From contig NZ_WRPK01000005.1 in assembly GCF_009755815.1 (NCBI RefSeq), positions 62,001 to 126,000 of the forward strand: 64,000 nucleotides of DNA, read 5' to 3'. The notes beneath the pieces are model-generated. The model was not told the origin of the DNA. It saw nothing but the letters and a program-made list of their open reading frames with translations, and ran no database searches. Source of the stretch: Flavisphingomonas formosensis. Its GTDB lineage: Bacteria; Pseudomonadota; Alphaproteobacteria; Sphingomonadales; Sphingomonadaceae. Shown here piece by piece: positions 18,310 to 26,714 of this stretch (position 1 is its first letter; the number at the start of each line of letters is the position of its first letter). Made by a program: the position numbers and the translations under genes.

Positions 18310-20893
18310 TGAGCGTCTCCTGCATGGTCTGGGCGAGGATGTTGGCGAGAGCGGGGCGGCAGGAGCCGCAATTGGTTCCCGCGCCGATCGCCTGGCCGAT
18401 GGCGGACACGTCAACGAGGCTCTGATCGCGGATCGCGGCGACGATCTGGTTGAGGCCGATGTCGAAGCAGACGCAGATGGTCGCGCCCTTGTCTGGCTGA
18501 GCGCCCGGACCGCGCGCGGCGAGGACAGCGGCGGTCACCCCCTCCGCCTCCAATTGCCCAATCAGCCAGTCGCGCGAAGGCAGCAGGCCGGTGCGGGTGA
18601 GGAAGAGGACGGCGGCGAGCCGGCCTTCGCGGAGGATGGCGATGCGGCGGGTGCCGCGCGCGGGATCGACCGCCTCGACCCGGTCGCCCCTGGGCAGGCA
18701 GGCGTCGAGCCGCGTGGGATCGCCATTGCCGGCCACCTCGTAGAGCGCTCCGCCGGGGATCGTGATCCGCGTTGCCCAGAGGCAGGGCGGCGCTGCCGGC
18801 TCCGAGCCGCGCAGGATGAGGAAGCCTTTCCATTCGACCGCGACTTTTTCGAGGCGGGCGGGCGTGGACTTGAAGCCGGGCTGGCCCGAATGGGGATCGA
18901 CCAGCGGCCGGGGGAGCAGGCCGGTGCGGCCGCCAGTCGAGACCTGATCGGTCCAGTGGATCGGCGTGAATATCTCGCCGGGGCGCTGGCCTTCGGTGAG
19001 GCTCACGCGAAAGATGCTCTCGCCCGACGGTGTGGCGACGCGGGCGAGATCGCCTTTGGCAAGGCCAAGCGCCTGCGCGTCGTCGGGATGCACCTCGACC
19101 AGAGGCTCCTCGCGGTGGCGGGCGAGCTTGGGCGACAGGCCGGTGCGGGTCATCGTATGCCACTGGTCGCGATACCGGCCGGTGTTGAGCGTCATGGGCC
19201 AGTCGCGCAGCGGCGGCTGGCGGTCCATCTGTTTCGCCAGGACCAGCCGCGCCCGGCCATCGGGCGTGGCAAAGCGGCCATCGGCGAAGGGCGCGCCGCC
19301 CCAGCGGAAGGGCTCCATCGCCTCATAGGCATCGTTGGCGATGGCCGCGTGGGCGCGCAGGTTGAGCAGCCGCTGCCCGTCATTCTGATAGGCGGTGAGG
19401 CGAGCATGTTCGCGCCAGATGTCCGCGGGCCGATCATAGGCGAAGGCGTTGCGCCAGCCCATGCGGCGCGCGACCTCGGTGACGATCCACCAATCGGGCC
19501 TGGCTTCGCCGGGGAGGGGGAGGAAGGGGCGCTGGCGGCTGATCGTGCGGTCGGAGTTGGTGACGGTGCCGTCCTTCTCACCCCAGCCGGCGGCGGGGAG
19601 CCGAACATGGGCGTTGGTGCTGCTGTCGGTGGTGGCCATGATGTCTGACACGACGAGGAAGGGGATCGAGGCCAGCGCTTCGCGCGCGCGGCCGGCATCG
19701 GGCATGGACACGGCGGGGTTGGTCGCCATCACCCACAGCGCCTTGATCCGCGCCTCGCCGATCGCGCGGAACAGGTCGACGGCCTTGAGGCCCGGTCTGG
19801 TCGCCATCGCCGGCGCGGCCCAGAAGCGGCCGACGCGGGCGACATTCTCCGGCGCGAAATTCATATGCGCGGCCAGCGTCGAGGCGAGCCCGCCGACCTC
19901 GCGGCCGCCCATCGCATTGGGCTGGCCGGTGATGGAGAAGGGCGCCGCGCCGGGCTTGCCGATGCGTCCCGTCGCCAGGTGAACGTTGAGGATGGCGTTG
20001 ACCTGATCGGTGCCCCGGATCGACTGGTTGACGCCCTGGCTGAACAGGGTGACGGTGCGCGGGGTGGCGGCAAACAGGCGGAAGAACTGCTCCAGCAGCG
20101 CCGGTGGCAGGTCGCAGGCCTTTGCCGTGCTCCAGAGATCATGGCTGGAGCGGATATGCTCCCAGAAGCCGTCGGGCACCGTCAGATGATCGGACGAGGC
20201 GACGCCTTCCCGATCGCACCAAGCGAGCAGCCCGTTCATCAGCGCGACGTCGGTGCCGGGCTTGAGCGCCAGATGCAGGTCCGCGCCTTCGCACGTCTCG
20301 GTGCGGCGGGGGTCGATGACGACCAGTTTCGTGCCGCGCGCGGCGCGGGCGGCCTGGATGCGCTGATAGACGACCGGGTGGCACCAGGCAGTGTTGGAGC
20401 CGACGAGGACGATGAGGTCGGCTTCGTCCAGATCGTCATAGCTGGCGGGTACCACATCCTCGCCAAAGGCGCGCATATGGCCGGCGACCGCGCTCGACAT
20501 GCACAGGCGCGAATTGGTGTCGATATTGGCCGATCCGATGAAGCCCTTCATCAGCTTGTTGGCCACATAATAATCTTCGGTCAGCAACTGGCCCGAGACA
20601 TAGAAGGCGACACTGTCCGGGCCGTGCCGGGCGACGGTTTCTCGAAACGTCTTCGCCACCAGGTCCAGCGCCCTGTCCCAGCTTGCTCGCTTGCCGCCGA
20701 TCATCGGGTGAAGCAGGCGGCCGGCGAGGCCCACCGTCTCGCCCAGATGCGTGCCCTTCGAACAGAGCCGGCCGGCGTTAGCGGGATGGGCTTCATCCCC
20801 CCTGATGGTCACGGCGCGCGGTCCGGCTGGCGTCGCCGAGATGCCGCAGCCGACGCCGCAATAGGCGCAGGTGGTGCGGACCGCTTCGCCCAT
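18296..20893 (-). CDS. nasA: Assimilatory nitrate reductase, large (molybdopterin) subunit
   Basis: An 865-residue cytoplasmic nitrate reductase. An N-terminal [4Fe-4S] site has CAYCGVGC with the fourth Cys in GRLCSKG. The bis-MGD molybdopterin domains follow, with SRLCMSSAVAGH, and then a molydopterin-binding C-domain (DQWHTMTRTG). A C-terminal BFD-type [2Fe-2S] domain contains CVCFDIG and GTNCGSCRPAL. No separate NADH diaphorase gene (nasB) is next to it, so electrons probably come through the BFD domain from another flavoprotein, possibly NirB. Its ATG overlaps the nirD stop by one base. Confidence 0.95.
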   Translation of the reverse strand: MGEAVRTTCAYCGVGCGISATPAGPRAVTIRGDEAHPANAGRLCSKGTHLGETVGLAGRLLHPMIGGKRASWDRALDLVAKTFRETVARHGPDSVAFYVSGQLLTEDYYVANKLMKGFIGSANIDTNSRLCMSSAVAGHMRAFGEDVVPASYDDLDEADLIVLVGSNTAWCHPVVYQRIQAARAARGTKLVVIDPRRTETCEGADLHLALKPGTDVALMNGLLAWCDREGVASSDHLTVPDGFWEHIRSSHDLWSTAKACDLPPALLEQFFRLFAATPRTVTLFSQGVNQSIRGTDQVNAILNVHLATGRIGKPGAAPFSITGQPNAMGGREVGGLASTLAAHMNFAPENVARVGRFWAAPAMATRPGLKAVDLFRAIGEARIKALWVMATNPAVSMPDAGRAREALASIPFLVVSDIMATTDSSTNAHVRLPAAGWGEKDGTVTNSDRTISRQRPFLPLPGEARPDWWIVTEVARRMGWRNAFAYDRPADIWREHARLTAYQNDGQRLLNLRAHAAIANDAYEAMEPFRWGGAPFADGRFATPDGRARLVLAKQMDRQPPLRDWPMTLNTGRYRDQWHTMTRTGLSPKLARHREEPLVEVHPDDAQALGLAKGDLARVATPSGESIFRVSLTEGQRPGEIFTPIHWTDQVSTGGRTGLLPRPLVDPHSGQPGFKSTPARLEKVAVEWKGFLILRGSEPAAPPCLWATRITIPGGALYEVAGNGDPTRLDACLPRGDRVEAVDPARGTRRIAILREGRLAAVLFLTRTGLLPSRDWLIGQLEAEGVTAAVLAARGPGAQPDKGATICVCFDIGLNQIVAAIRDQSLVDVSAIGQAIGAGTNCGSCRPALANILAQTMQETLNAAE

Positions 20894-21228
20894 CAGGCCG
20901 CCTCCCGCGCCTGGACGGGTTGCGCGATCAGGATGCGGTCGCCGTCCATCCGCACCGCGACGGTCGGCGTGCAGCCTTCGTCATTGCCCTGCGCCTCGCC
21001 GGTTTTGAGCGCGATGGTCCAGTTGTGCAGCGGGCAGGCGACATTGTGGCCGTGGACGATGCCCTGGCTCAATGGCCCGTTCTTGTGCGGGCATTCATTG
21101 ACCAGCGCGAAAACCTGGTCATCGCCCGTGCGGAAGACGGCGATCTCCTTCTCGCCGCCGATCTGCACGGTGCGGGCGCCGCGCTGCGGAATGTCGGCGA
21201 TCGTGCCGATGTCGATCCAGTCGGTCAT
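20893..21228 (-). CDS. nirD: Nitrite reductase small subunit
   Basis: A 111-residue Rieske-like small subunit of NADH-dependent assimilatory nitrite reductase. It begins MTDWIDIGTIADIPQRG and contains the Rieske-fold segments CPHKNGPLSQG and CPLHNWTIAL, in this copy with C-x-H type ligands at both sites. The start at 21228 was chosen because it lies five bases after nirB and gives the family length. A longer frame upstream runs into nirB in the wrong frame. Confidence 0.93.
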   Translation of the reverse strand: MTDWIDIGTIADIPQRGARTVQIGGEKEIAVFRTGDDQVFALVNECPHKNGPLSQGIVHGHNVACPLHNWTIALKTGEAQGNDEGCTPTVAVRMDGDRILIAQPVQAREAA

Positions 21229-21233
21229 GGGAC

Positions 21234-23753
21234 TTACTCCGCCGCGATGGCTGTGGGGTTGAGGGGCTGGTGCAGGTCGGCGCGCGCGCCGGCGGCGCGC
21301 TGCGCCCAGGGGTCGTCCTGGCTGAAGCTCTGCGCACAAAGGAAACGCGCGCGCAGCGCCTCGCGGCCCGCATGATCCTCGACGATCCGGCTTTTCACAT
21401 AATCGACGCCGACCCGCTCGATCCAGGGGGCGGTGCGCTCCAGATAGCGGGCTTCCTCGCGGTAGAGCTGGATGAAGGCGGCGCAATAGTCGAGCGCCTC
21501 CTGCTCGGTCGTGACCTTGCACAGCAGGTCGGTGGCGCGGAGATGGATGCCGCCATTGCCGCCGACGTGCAGTTCATAGCCCGAATCCACGCAGACGACG
21601 CCGAAATCCTTGATCGTCGCCTCCGCGCAGTTGCGGGGGCAGCCAGAGACGGCGATCTTGAACTTGTGGGGCATCCACGATCCCCAGGTCATCCGCTCGG
21701 TCTTGACGCCAAGGCCGGTCGAATCCTGCGTGCCGAAGCGGCACCATTCGGACCCGACACATGTCTTCACGGTGCGGAGCGACTTACCATAGGCATGGCC
21801 CGACACCATGCCCGCCGCGTTGAGGTCGGCCCAGACGGCGGGCAGGTCTTCCTTCTTGATGCCGAAGATATCCAGGCGCTGGCCGCCGGTGACCTTGACC
21901 ATCGGCGCGTCATATTTCTCGACCACGTCGGCGATCGCGCGCAGCTCGCGCGGGTTGGTGAGGCCGCCCCACATGCGCGGCACCACCGAATAGGTGCCGT
22001 CCTTCTGGATATTGGCGTGCATCCGCTCGTTGACGAAGCGGCTCTGCTGGTCGTCCTGATAGATGCCGGGCAAGGCGCAGAGCAGATAGTAGTTGAGCGC
22101 GGGGCGACAGGAGGAACAGCCATCTGGCGTCGACCAGTGCAGCTTCTGCATCACCTCGGGAATGGAGCGCATGTCCTGCGCCACGATCTCGCGCCGCACA
22201 TCGTCATGGCCGAAGCTCGTGCATTTGCACAAGCTCTTGGGCCCCGACTGGACGCCATCGCCCAGCACCTCGCTCAGCAGATTTTCGACCAGGCCGGTGC
22301 AGCTGCCGCAGCTCGCCGACGCCTTGCAGGCGCCACGAACGGCATCGAGGCTGCGCGCGCCCTGTTCGATGCAGGCGACGACCTGGCCCTTGCTGACGCC
22401 GTTGCAGCCGCAAATCTCGGCATCGTCCGAGAGCGCCGCAACGGCCGCCTTAGGGTCCAGCGCGCCCCCTCCCGAGGCGAAGGCCGGGCCAAAGATCAAC
22501 AGGTCGCGGATATCCGCGATATCCTCGCCCTTCCTGAGCAGGTCGAAATACCAGCCGCCGTCCGCCGTGTCTCCATAGAGCACGGCCCCGACGATCCTGT
22601 GGTCCTTGACGACGACCCGCTTGTACACCCCGCGCGACGCGTCGCGCAGGACGATATCCTCGGAGCCTTCACCGCCCGAGAAATCGCCGGCGGAAAAGAC
22701 GTCGAGGCCCGCGACCTTGAGCTTGGTCGAAGTCACCGAGCCCTTATAGCCCGTATGCCGGTCGGTCAGACCATCGGCCAGGCTGCGGCACATGTCCCAT
22801 AGCGGCGCAACGAGGCCATAGACATTGCCGTCATGCTCGACGCATTCGCCCACCGCCAGCACATCGGGGTCGCTCGTCACCATATGGTCGTCGACCAGGA
22901 TGCCGCGATTGACCGCCAGTCCCGCCCCGCGCGCCAGCGCGGTGGAAGGGCGAATGCCGACCGCCATGACGACCAGGCTGGCGGGTATCTCGCGCCCGTC
23001 CTTCAGGCGCACGCCCTCCACCTTGCCCTCGCCATATATTTCGGCGGTATTCGCGCCGGTGAGGATGGTCTGGCCGCGCGCCTCCAGGGCGCTCTTGAGC
23101 AGCCAGCCCGCCGCCTCGTCCAGCTGGCGCTCCATCAATGTGTCCATCAGATGGATGACGGTCACCTTCATGCCGCGCAGGGTCAGGCCGTGCGCCGCCT
23201 CCAGCCCCAGTAGGCCGCCGCCGATCACCACCGCGTTTCCGCCATTCGCGGCGGCCGCCAGCATCGTGTCGACATCCCTCATGTCGCGGAAGCTGATGAC
23301 GCCGGGCAGATCCTTGCCCGGTACAGGGATGATGAAGGGATCCGATCCGGTCGCGATCAGCAGCTTGTCATAGTGCACGGTGCGGCCCGACCGGCTGGTC
23401 ACCGCCTTGGCGGAACGGTTGATCGCCGACACCGGGTCGCCCGCGATCAGGTCTATGCCATTATCGGCATACCATTCGCGCGTATTGATGACGATGTCGT
23501 CGAAGCTCTTTTCGCCCGCCAGCACCGGGGACAGCATGATGCGGTTATAGTTCACATGCGGCTCGGCGCCGAAGATCGTGACCCTGTAGCGTGCCGCGTC
23601 GCGCGCCAGCAACTCCTCCACCGCGCGGCAGCCCGCCATGCCGTTGCCCACGACGACCAGATGTTCGCGCCCGCCATCGGCCGGCGTCAGCAGCGCATCG
23701 CCGCTATCGAGTGCCGGCTCCATGCCGGCCTGCGTCCCGTCCTGAAATTCCAT
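21234..23753 (-). CDS. nirB: Nitrite reductase large subunit (NADH-dependent, sirohaem)
   Basis: An 839-residue enzyme reducing nitrite to ammonium. Domain order is an N-terminal FAD/NAD(P)H domain (LVVVGNGMAGCRAVEEL; GGGLLGLEAAHGL), two BFD [2Fe-2S] modules (CGCNGVSKG ... CGSC; CKCTSFGHDDV ... CSSC) and a sirohaem/[4Fe-4S] reductase domain. The last has CVGSEWCRFG and SGCPRNCAEA supplying the four cluster cysteines. The start at 23753 has GGAG nine bases upstream. It lies directly behind a 20-base-pair terminator hairpin with ANTAR-type elements, so expression should require NasT antitermination. Confidence 0.96.
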   Translation of the reverse strand: MEFQDGTQAGMEPALDSGDALLTPADGGREHLVVVGNGMAGCRAVEELLARDAARYRVTIFGAEPHVNYNRIMLSPVLAGEKSFDDIVINTREWYADNGIDLIAGDPVSAINRSAKAVTSRSGRTVHYDKLLIATGSDPFIIPVPGKDLPGVISFRDMRDVDTMLAAAANGGNAVVIGGGLLGLEAAHGLTLRGMKVTVIHLMDTLMERQLDEAAGWLLKSALEARGQTILTGANTAEIYGEGKVEGVRLKDGREIPASLVVMAVGIRPSTALARGAGLAVNRGILVDDHMVTSDPDVLAVGECVEHDGNVYGLVAPLWDMCRSLADGLTDRHTGYKGSVTSTKLKVAGLDVFSAGDFSGGEGSEDIVLRDASRGVYKRVVVKDHRIVGAVLYGDTADGGWYFDLLRKGEDIADIRDLLIFGPAFASGGGALDPKAAVAALSDDAEICGCNGVSKGQVVACIEQGARSLDAVRGACKASASCGSCTGLVENLLSEVLGDGVQSGPKSLCKCTSFGHDDVRREIVAQDMRSIPEVMQKLHWSTPDGCSSCRPALNYYLLCALPGIYQDDQQSRFVNERMHANIQKDGTYSVVPRMWGGLTNPRELRAIADVVEKYDAPMVKVTGGQRLDIFGIKKEDLPAVWADLNAAGMVSGHAYGKSLRTVKTCVGSEWCRFGTQDSTGLGVKTERMTWGSWMPHKFKIAVSGCPRNCAEATIKDFGVVCVDSGYELHVGGNGGIHLRATDLLCKVTTEQEALDYCAAFIQLYREEARYLERTAPWIERVGVDYVKSRIVEDHAGREALRARFLCAQSFSQDDPWAQRAAGARADLHQPLNPTAIAAE

Positions 23754-23771
23754 CCCGTGACTCCAGAAAAC

Positions 23772-23830
23772 AAAAAAGCCGCCATCCCGACCCCTGGACA
23801 TTGAAGCCCGGGGGTCGGGATGGCGGCTTT
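23772..23830 (-). terminator. Intrinsic terminator in the nirB leader
   Basis: On the minus strand a perfect 20-base-pair stem (arms 23775-23794 and 23811-23830, core GCCGCCATCCCGACCCC) closes a 16-base loop. It is followed by TTTTTTGTTTT immediately before the nirB ribosome site. This is a textbook Rho-independent terminator placed between leader and coding region, so it acts as an attenuator. Confidence 0.93.
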
Positions 23831-23850
23831 GCCATCATATGCGCCTCGTC

Positions 23851-23899
23851 GATCCGTCCCTGGACCGCCTCGGCTATGTGAAGAAGGACAGCCTTGTCC
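23851..23899 (-). promoter_or_regulatory. ANTAR (NasT) target RNA, two-hairpin motif, in the nirB leader
   Basis: Two short hairpins lie just upstream of the terminator. P1 (23886-23899) is GGAC-AAGGCU-GUCC. P2 (23851-23866) is GGUCC-AGGGAC-GGAUC. Both have hexanucleotide loops with A at position 1 and G at position 4, the hallmark of RNAs bound by ANTAR-domain antiterminators. They are 19 bases apart, and P2 ends 20 bases before the terminator stem. NasT is encoded in this window at 27932-28510. Confidence 0.88.
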
Positions 23900-23917
23900 C
23901 TTGCAGTGCAGCATAAG

Positions 23918-23947
23918 GGGAATCGCCTGACGGCTCAAGCGATTCCT
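23918..23947 (-). other. Hairpin after the porin gene
   Basis: An eight-base inverted repeat (GGAATCGC/GCGATTCC) with a 12-base loop lies about 16 bases after the porin stop. No T-run follows. It may end or pause porin transcription, but it is only about 19 bases from the nirB leader hairpins, leaving little room for a separate nirB promoter. Confidence 0.45.
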
Positions 23948-23962
23948 CTCGTGGCTTTTCAG

Positions 23963-25171
23963 TCAGATGGACCAGTCGGCCTGGAGCCAGAGCTTGTCCG
24001 TGTCGGTCGCCAGCGCGCGCGCGTCATAATGGGCGTAGCGGACGGACAGCATGGTCTTTTTGAGTTTCGCCGATGCGAGAAAATCGATCTCATTGCCATA
24101 ATGCTGGCTCAGGCGATCGCTTCTGTAACGATGCCAGCTGCCCGTCAGCGACACGGCCGACAGCGGCCCCATCGTCTTCCAGCCATAGCCGCCGCCGACA
24201 TAGAGGTCGCGAATGCCGTTGGGCGGGGTCGTCAGGAATTTGTCGGCCCAGCCCTGGAACTTGAAATTGGTGCCGAGCGGCGTCTGGAAACTGGTGAGGG
24301 CGGCGCCCTTGCTCGCGCCCAATATCTCATAGCCGCCGTTCAGCTTCCAGCCCTTCACGTCCAGCGTCGCGTCGGCCAGCCAATAGTCGGCGGCATAAGC
24401 ATTGGGGTTGCGATGATAGTCGGACTGGCGCGCATAGCTCAGCTGATAGCTCAATTTCGCGGCCTTCGAGAGCGGGCGCGACCCCGCGAGGCGCGCGCCA
24501 TAGGTCTGGCTCGACAGGCGATAGCCCTGCACCGCCGTCTCGTCCTGATCGACCAGATAGGCAAAGCCGGTCAGCGCGCCGATGGGCGTCGCGTAGGAGA
24601 GATTGGCGAAGACATTGTCGCCGCCGATCGCCTGCTGCCGCGCGCCGATGCCATCGATGCCCCAGATGGTGCGCACGCTCCAGACATAGGCCACGTCCAG
24701 CTTCAGCCCCTTGGCGGGCGTGATTTCGGCGCGCAGGGCGTCGAACGTCTGGCCATTGTCGCGAAAGCCGACATTGCCGACGAAGCGTTCGTCGTCGAGC
24801 GCGATCTTCTGCCGTCCCGCTGTCAGCGTCACCACATTGGTCCGGTACTGGACCTGCGCGATGTAGAGCGCGACATTCTGCGGATCGGCGACCAGCGGCC
24901 GGGTGGCAGCGCCGTGCAGCCCGTCATAATAATGGTCGATGATGGCGAGCGTACCCTGACCGACCAGGGTGGCGCTCAGCGCGCCGGTGGTGGCGGTGAC
25001 GCCGGCGCGGACGCGGGCGGTGAGCGCGCTGGCCTTCGACTGCGCGAGGCCGTCCTGATCGACATGTTCGTAGCGCAGCCGCGCTTCCGCGACCGGCTTG
25101 AGAGCGACTTGCTGGGCGCAAGCGGGCCCCGCGACGGCGAGCCCGGCCGCCGATAGAAAAAGCGTCTTCAT
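23963..25171 (-). CDS. Alginate-export-type outer-membrane porin, probably for nitrate
   Basis: A 402-residue beta-barrel protein with signal peptide MKTLFLSAAGLAVAGPACAQ. It has the alternating pattern of the alginate_exp family, including ARLRYEHVDQDGLA near the N-terminus and a C-terminal strand ending ADWSI. The family is named for alginate export, but in many alphaproteobacterial nitrate loci a member sits beside the transporter and presumably lets nitrate or nitrite through the outer membrane. It lies 84 bases downstream of the transporter on the same strand. Confidence 0.85.
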   Translation of the reverse strand: MKTLFLSAAGLAVAGPACAQQVALKPVAEARLRYEHVDQDGLAQSKASALTARVRAGVTATTGALSATLVGQGTLAIIDHYYDGLHGAATRPLVADPQNVALYIAQVQYRTNVVTLTAGRQKIALDDERFVGNVGFRDNGQTFDALRAEITPAKGLKLDVAYVWSVRTIWGIDGIGARQQAIGGDNVFANLSYATPIGALTGFAYLVDQDETAVQGYRLSSQTYGARLAGSRPLSKAAKLSYQLSYARQSDYHRNPNAYAADYWLADATLDVKGWKLNGGYEILGASKGAALTSFQTPLGTNFKFQGWADKFLTTPPNGIRDLYVGGGYGWKTMGPLSAVSLTGSWHRYRSDRLSQHYGNEIDFLASAKLKKTMLSVRYAHYDARALATDTDKLWLQADWSI

Positions 25172-25255
25172 GGATGCTCGTCCCCCTAGGACGCGAATAT
25201 CGTGCAGAGCAGGGAAGGCGGGTCACCCGTTGATGCCGCCCGCCTTCCCTCTGGA

Positions 25256-26500
25256 TCAGATGCGTGCGCCGGTCGTCCAGCTCTTGCGCCACTTGCCCCG
25301 CACCAGCGCGATGCCGGCGAAGGCCAGCGCGGCCAGTCCCGCGAAGATCAGGAAGCCAGATGCGAAGCTGCCGGTGAACTGCTTGGCGAGGCCGAGCGAA
25401 CTGGCAAGATAGAAGCCGCCGACACCACCCGCGAACCCGACAAGGCCGGTCATGATGCCGATTTCCGCCTGGAACCGCTGGGGCACCAGCTGGAACACCG
25501 CGCCGTTGCCCGCGCCCAACGCCAGCATGGCAAGGACGAAGCAGCCGAGCGCCGCGACCAGCGTCGGCGCCTGGCTGACCCCCGCCAGCGCGAGAGCGGC
25601 GATGACGTAGACGATCATCAACGCCTTGGACCCCCCGATCCTATCGGCCAGCGCGCCCCCCATCGGCCGCACCAGCGATCCGGCGAACACGCATGCCGCG
25701 GTGCAATAGCCCGCGATGATCGGGGTCAGGCCGAACTGGTCGGTGAAATAGATGGGCAGCGACGCCGCAAGACCCACGAATCCGCCAAAAGTGACCGCAT
25801 AGAAAGCCATCAGCCACCAGGCGTCGGCCTGTTTCAAGGGCTGGAAATAATCGATCAGCTTCTTGGGCGCGGGCGCGTTCGGCGCGTCCTTGGCCATCAC
25901 CATATAGACGAGGAAGACGATGGTGAGCGGGATGCAGGCGAGGCCCAGCACCGCGTTCCAGCCGAACAGCTTGGCCAGCATCGGCGCGAAGAGCGACGCG
26001 AGCACCGTGCCCGAATTGCCCATGCCGGCAAGGCCCATCGCCTTGCCCTGATGCTCGGCGGGATACCAGCGGCTGGCGAGTGGCAGCGCGATCGCGAAGC
26101 TGGCCCCGGCAAAGCCCAGAATCACGCCCAGCGCCAGCGTGCCGCCGAAGCTGTTGACGCCCGCCAGATAGGCGGTCAGCAGCCCGGCGATGACGATGAT
26201 CTGGCTGATCGCGCCCGCCCGCTTGGGGCCAATGCGATCGACCAGCAGGCCGTTGACGACACGCAAGAATGCTCCAGCCAGGGTGGGCACCGCGACCATC
26301 AGCCCCTTTTCCGCCGGGGTCAGCGCAAGCGCCTTGGAAATGGCGGGCGCGAGCGGCCCCAGCAGCACCCAGACCATGAAGGCCAAGTCGAAATAGAGAA
26401 AGGCCGCGATCAGCGTCGGCGGGTGGCCGGCCTTCCAGAAACTCGTCGCGGGCGCGGCCGGGTCGGCCTTTCCTTCGCGATCCCAATAAGCTGTAGCCAT
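25256..26500 (-). CDS. Nitrate/nitrite MFS transporter (NarK/NasA type)
   Basis: A 414-residue MFS protein of the nitrate/nitrite porter group with about 12 membrane segments. Diagnostic stretches include FYFDLAFMVW-like LYFDLAFMVWVLLGPLAP in the first helix and the two glycine-rich nitrate signatures GFAGASFAIALPLASRWYP and GFVGLAASLPIYF. The start at 26500 was chosen for GGGGGACG upstream and family length. It is preceded by its own ANTAR-type leader and terminator, and the porin and nirBD-nasA genes follow. Confidence 0.92.
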   Translation of the reverse strand: MATAYWDREGKADPAAPATSFWKAGHPPTLIAAFLYFDLAFMVWVLLGPLAPAISKALALTPAEKGLMVAVPTLAGAFLRVVNGLLVDRIGPKRAGAISQIIVIAGLLTAYLAGVNSFGGTLALGVILGFAGASFAIALPLASRWYPAEHQGKAMGLAGMGNSGTVLASLFAPMLAKLFGWNAVLGLACIPLTIVFLVYMVMAKDAPNAPAPKKLIDYFQPLKQADAWWLMAFYAVTFGGFVGLAASLPIYFTDQFGLTPIIAGYCTAACVFAGSLVRPMGGALADRIGGSKALMIVYVIAALALAGVSQAPTLVAALGCFVLAMLALGAGNGAVFQLVPQRFQAEIGIMTGLVGFAGGVGGFYLASSLGLAKQFTGSFASGFLIFAGLAALAFAGIALVRGKWRKSWTTGARI

Positions 26501-26532
26501 GTGACGTCCCCCATCAAACGGAAATGGACATG

Positions 26533-26586
26533 AAAAAAGCCGCAGGCCGGACACATGCACTAGGGCATGATCCGGTCAGCGGCTTT
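26533..26586 (-). terminator. Intrinsic terminator in the transporter leader
   Basis: On the minus strand an AAAGCCGC/GCGGCTTT outer stem (26579-26586 with 26536-26543) encloses nested CCGGA/TCCGG and CATGC/GCATG pairings and is followed by a TTTTTT run (26533-26538). It sits about 32 bases before the transporter start, so it can attenuate transcription of the transporter gene. Confidence 0.85.
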
Positions 26587-26610
26587 GCTGCGATACGGTG
26601 AGGATGACGA

Positions 26611-26656
26611 TCCCACCCTTGGGACGGCACATCCGTTAAGGCGCGCTTCGTCGCGC
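26611..26656 (-). promoter_or_regulatory. ANTAR (NasT) target RNA in the transporter leader
   Basis: P2 (26611-26624) is UCCC-AAGGGU-GGGA, a hexaloop with A1 and G4 as expected. P1 (26641-26656) is GCGCG-ACGAAG-CGCGC, a hexaloop with A1 but A rather than G at position 4. The pair lies between the nasS stop and the terminator, the same arrangement as in the nirB leader. Confidence 0.72.
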
Positions 26657-26714
26657 GGCGTCTATGTTATCCCGCGATTCGCTTCATGTTGCAAGGCACA
26701 ATTTCCGTGGCTTT

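Noticed and set aside
26689-26698. Possible sigma-54 (-12) element TGCCTTGCAA, also at 28520-28529
   Set aside because: No GG element at the required distance upstream was found at 26689; the repeat of the 10-mer is noted but not called as a promoter.
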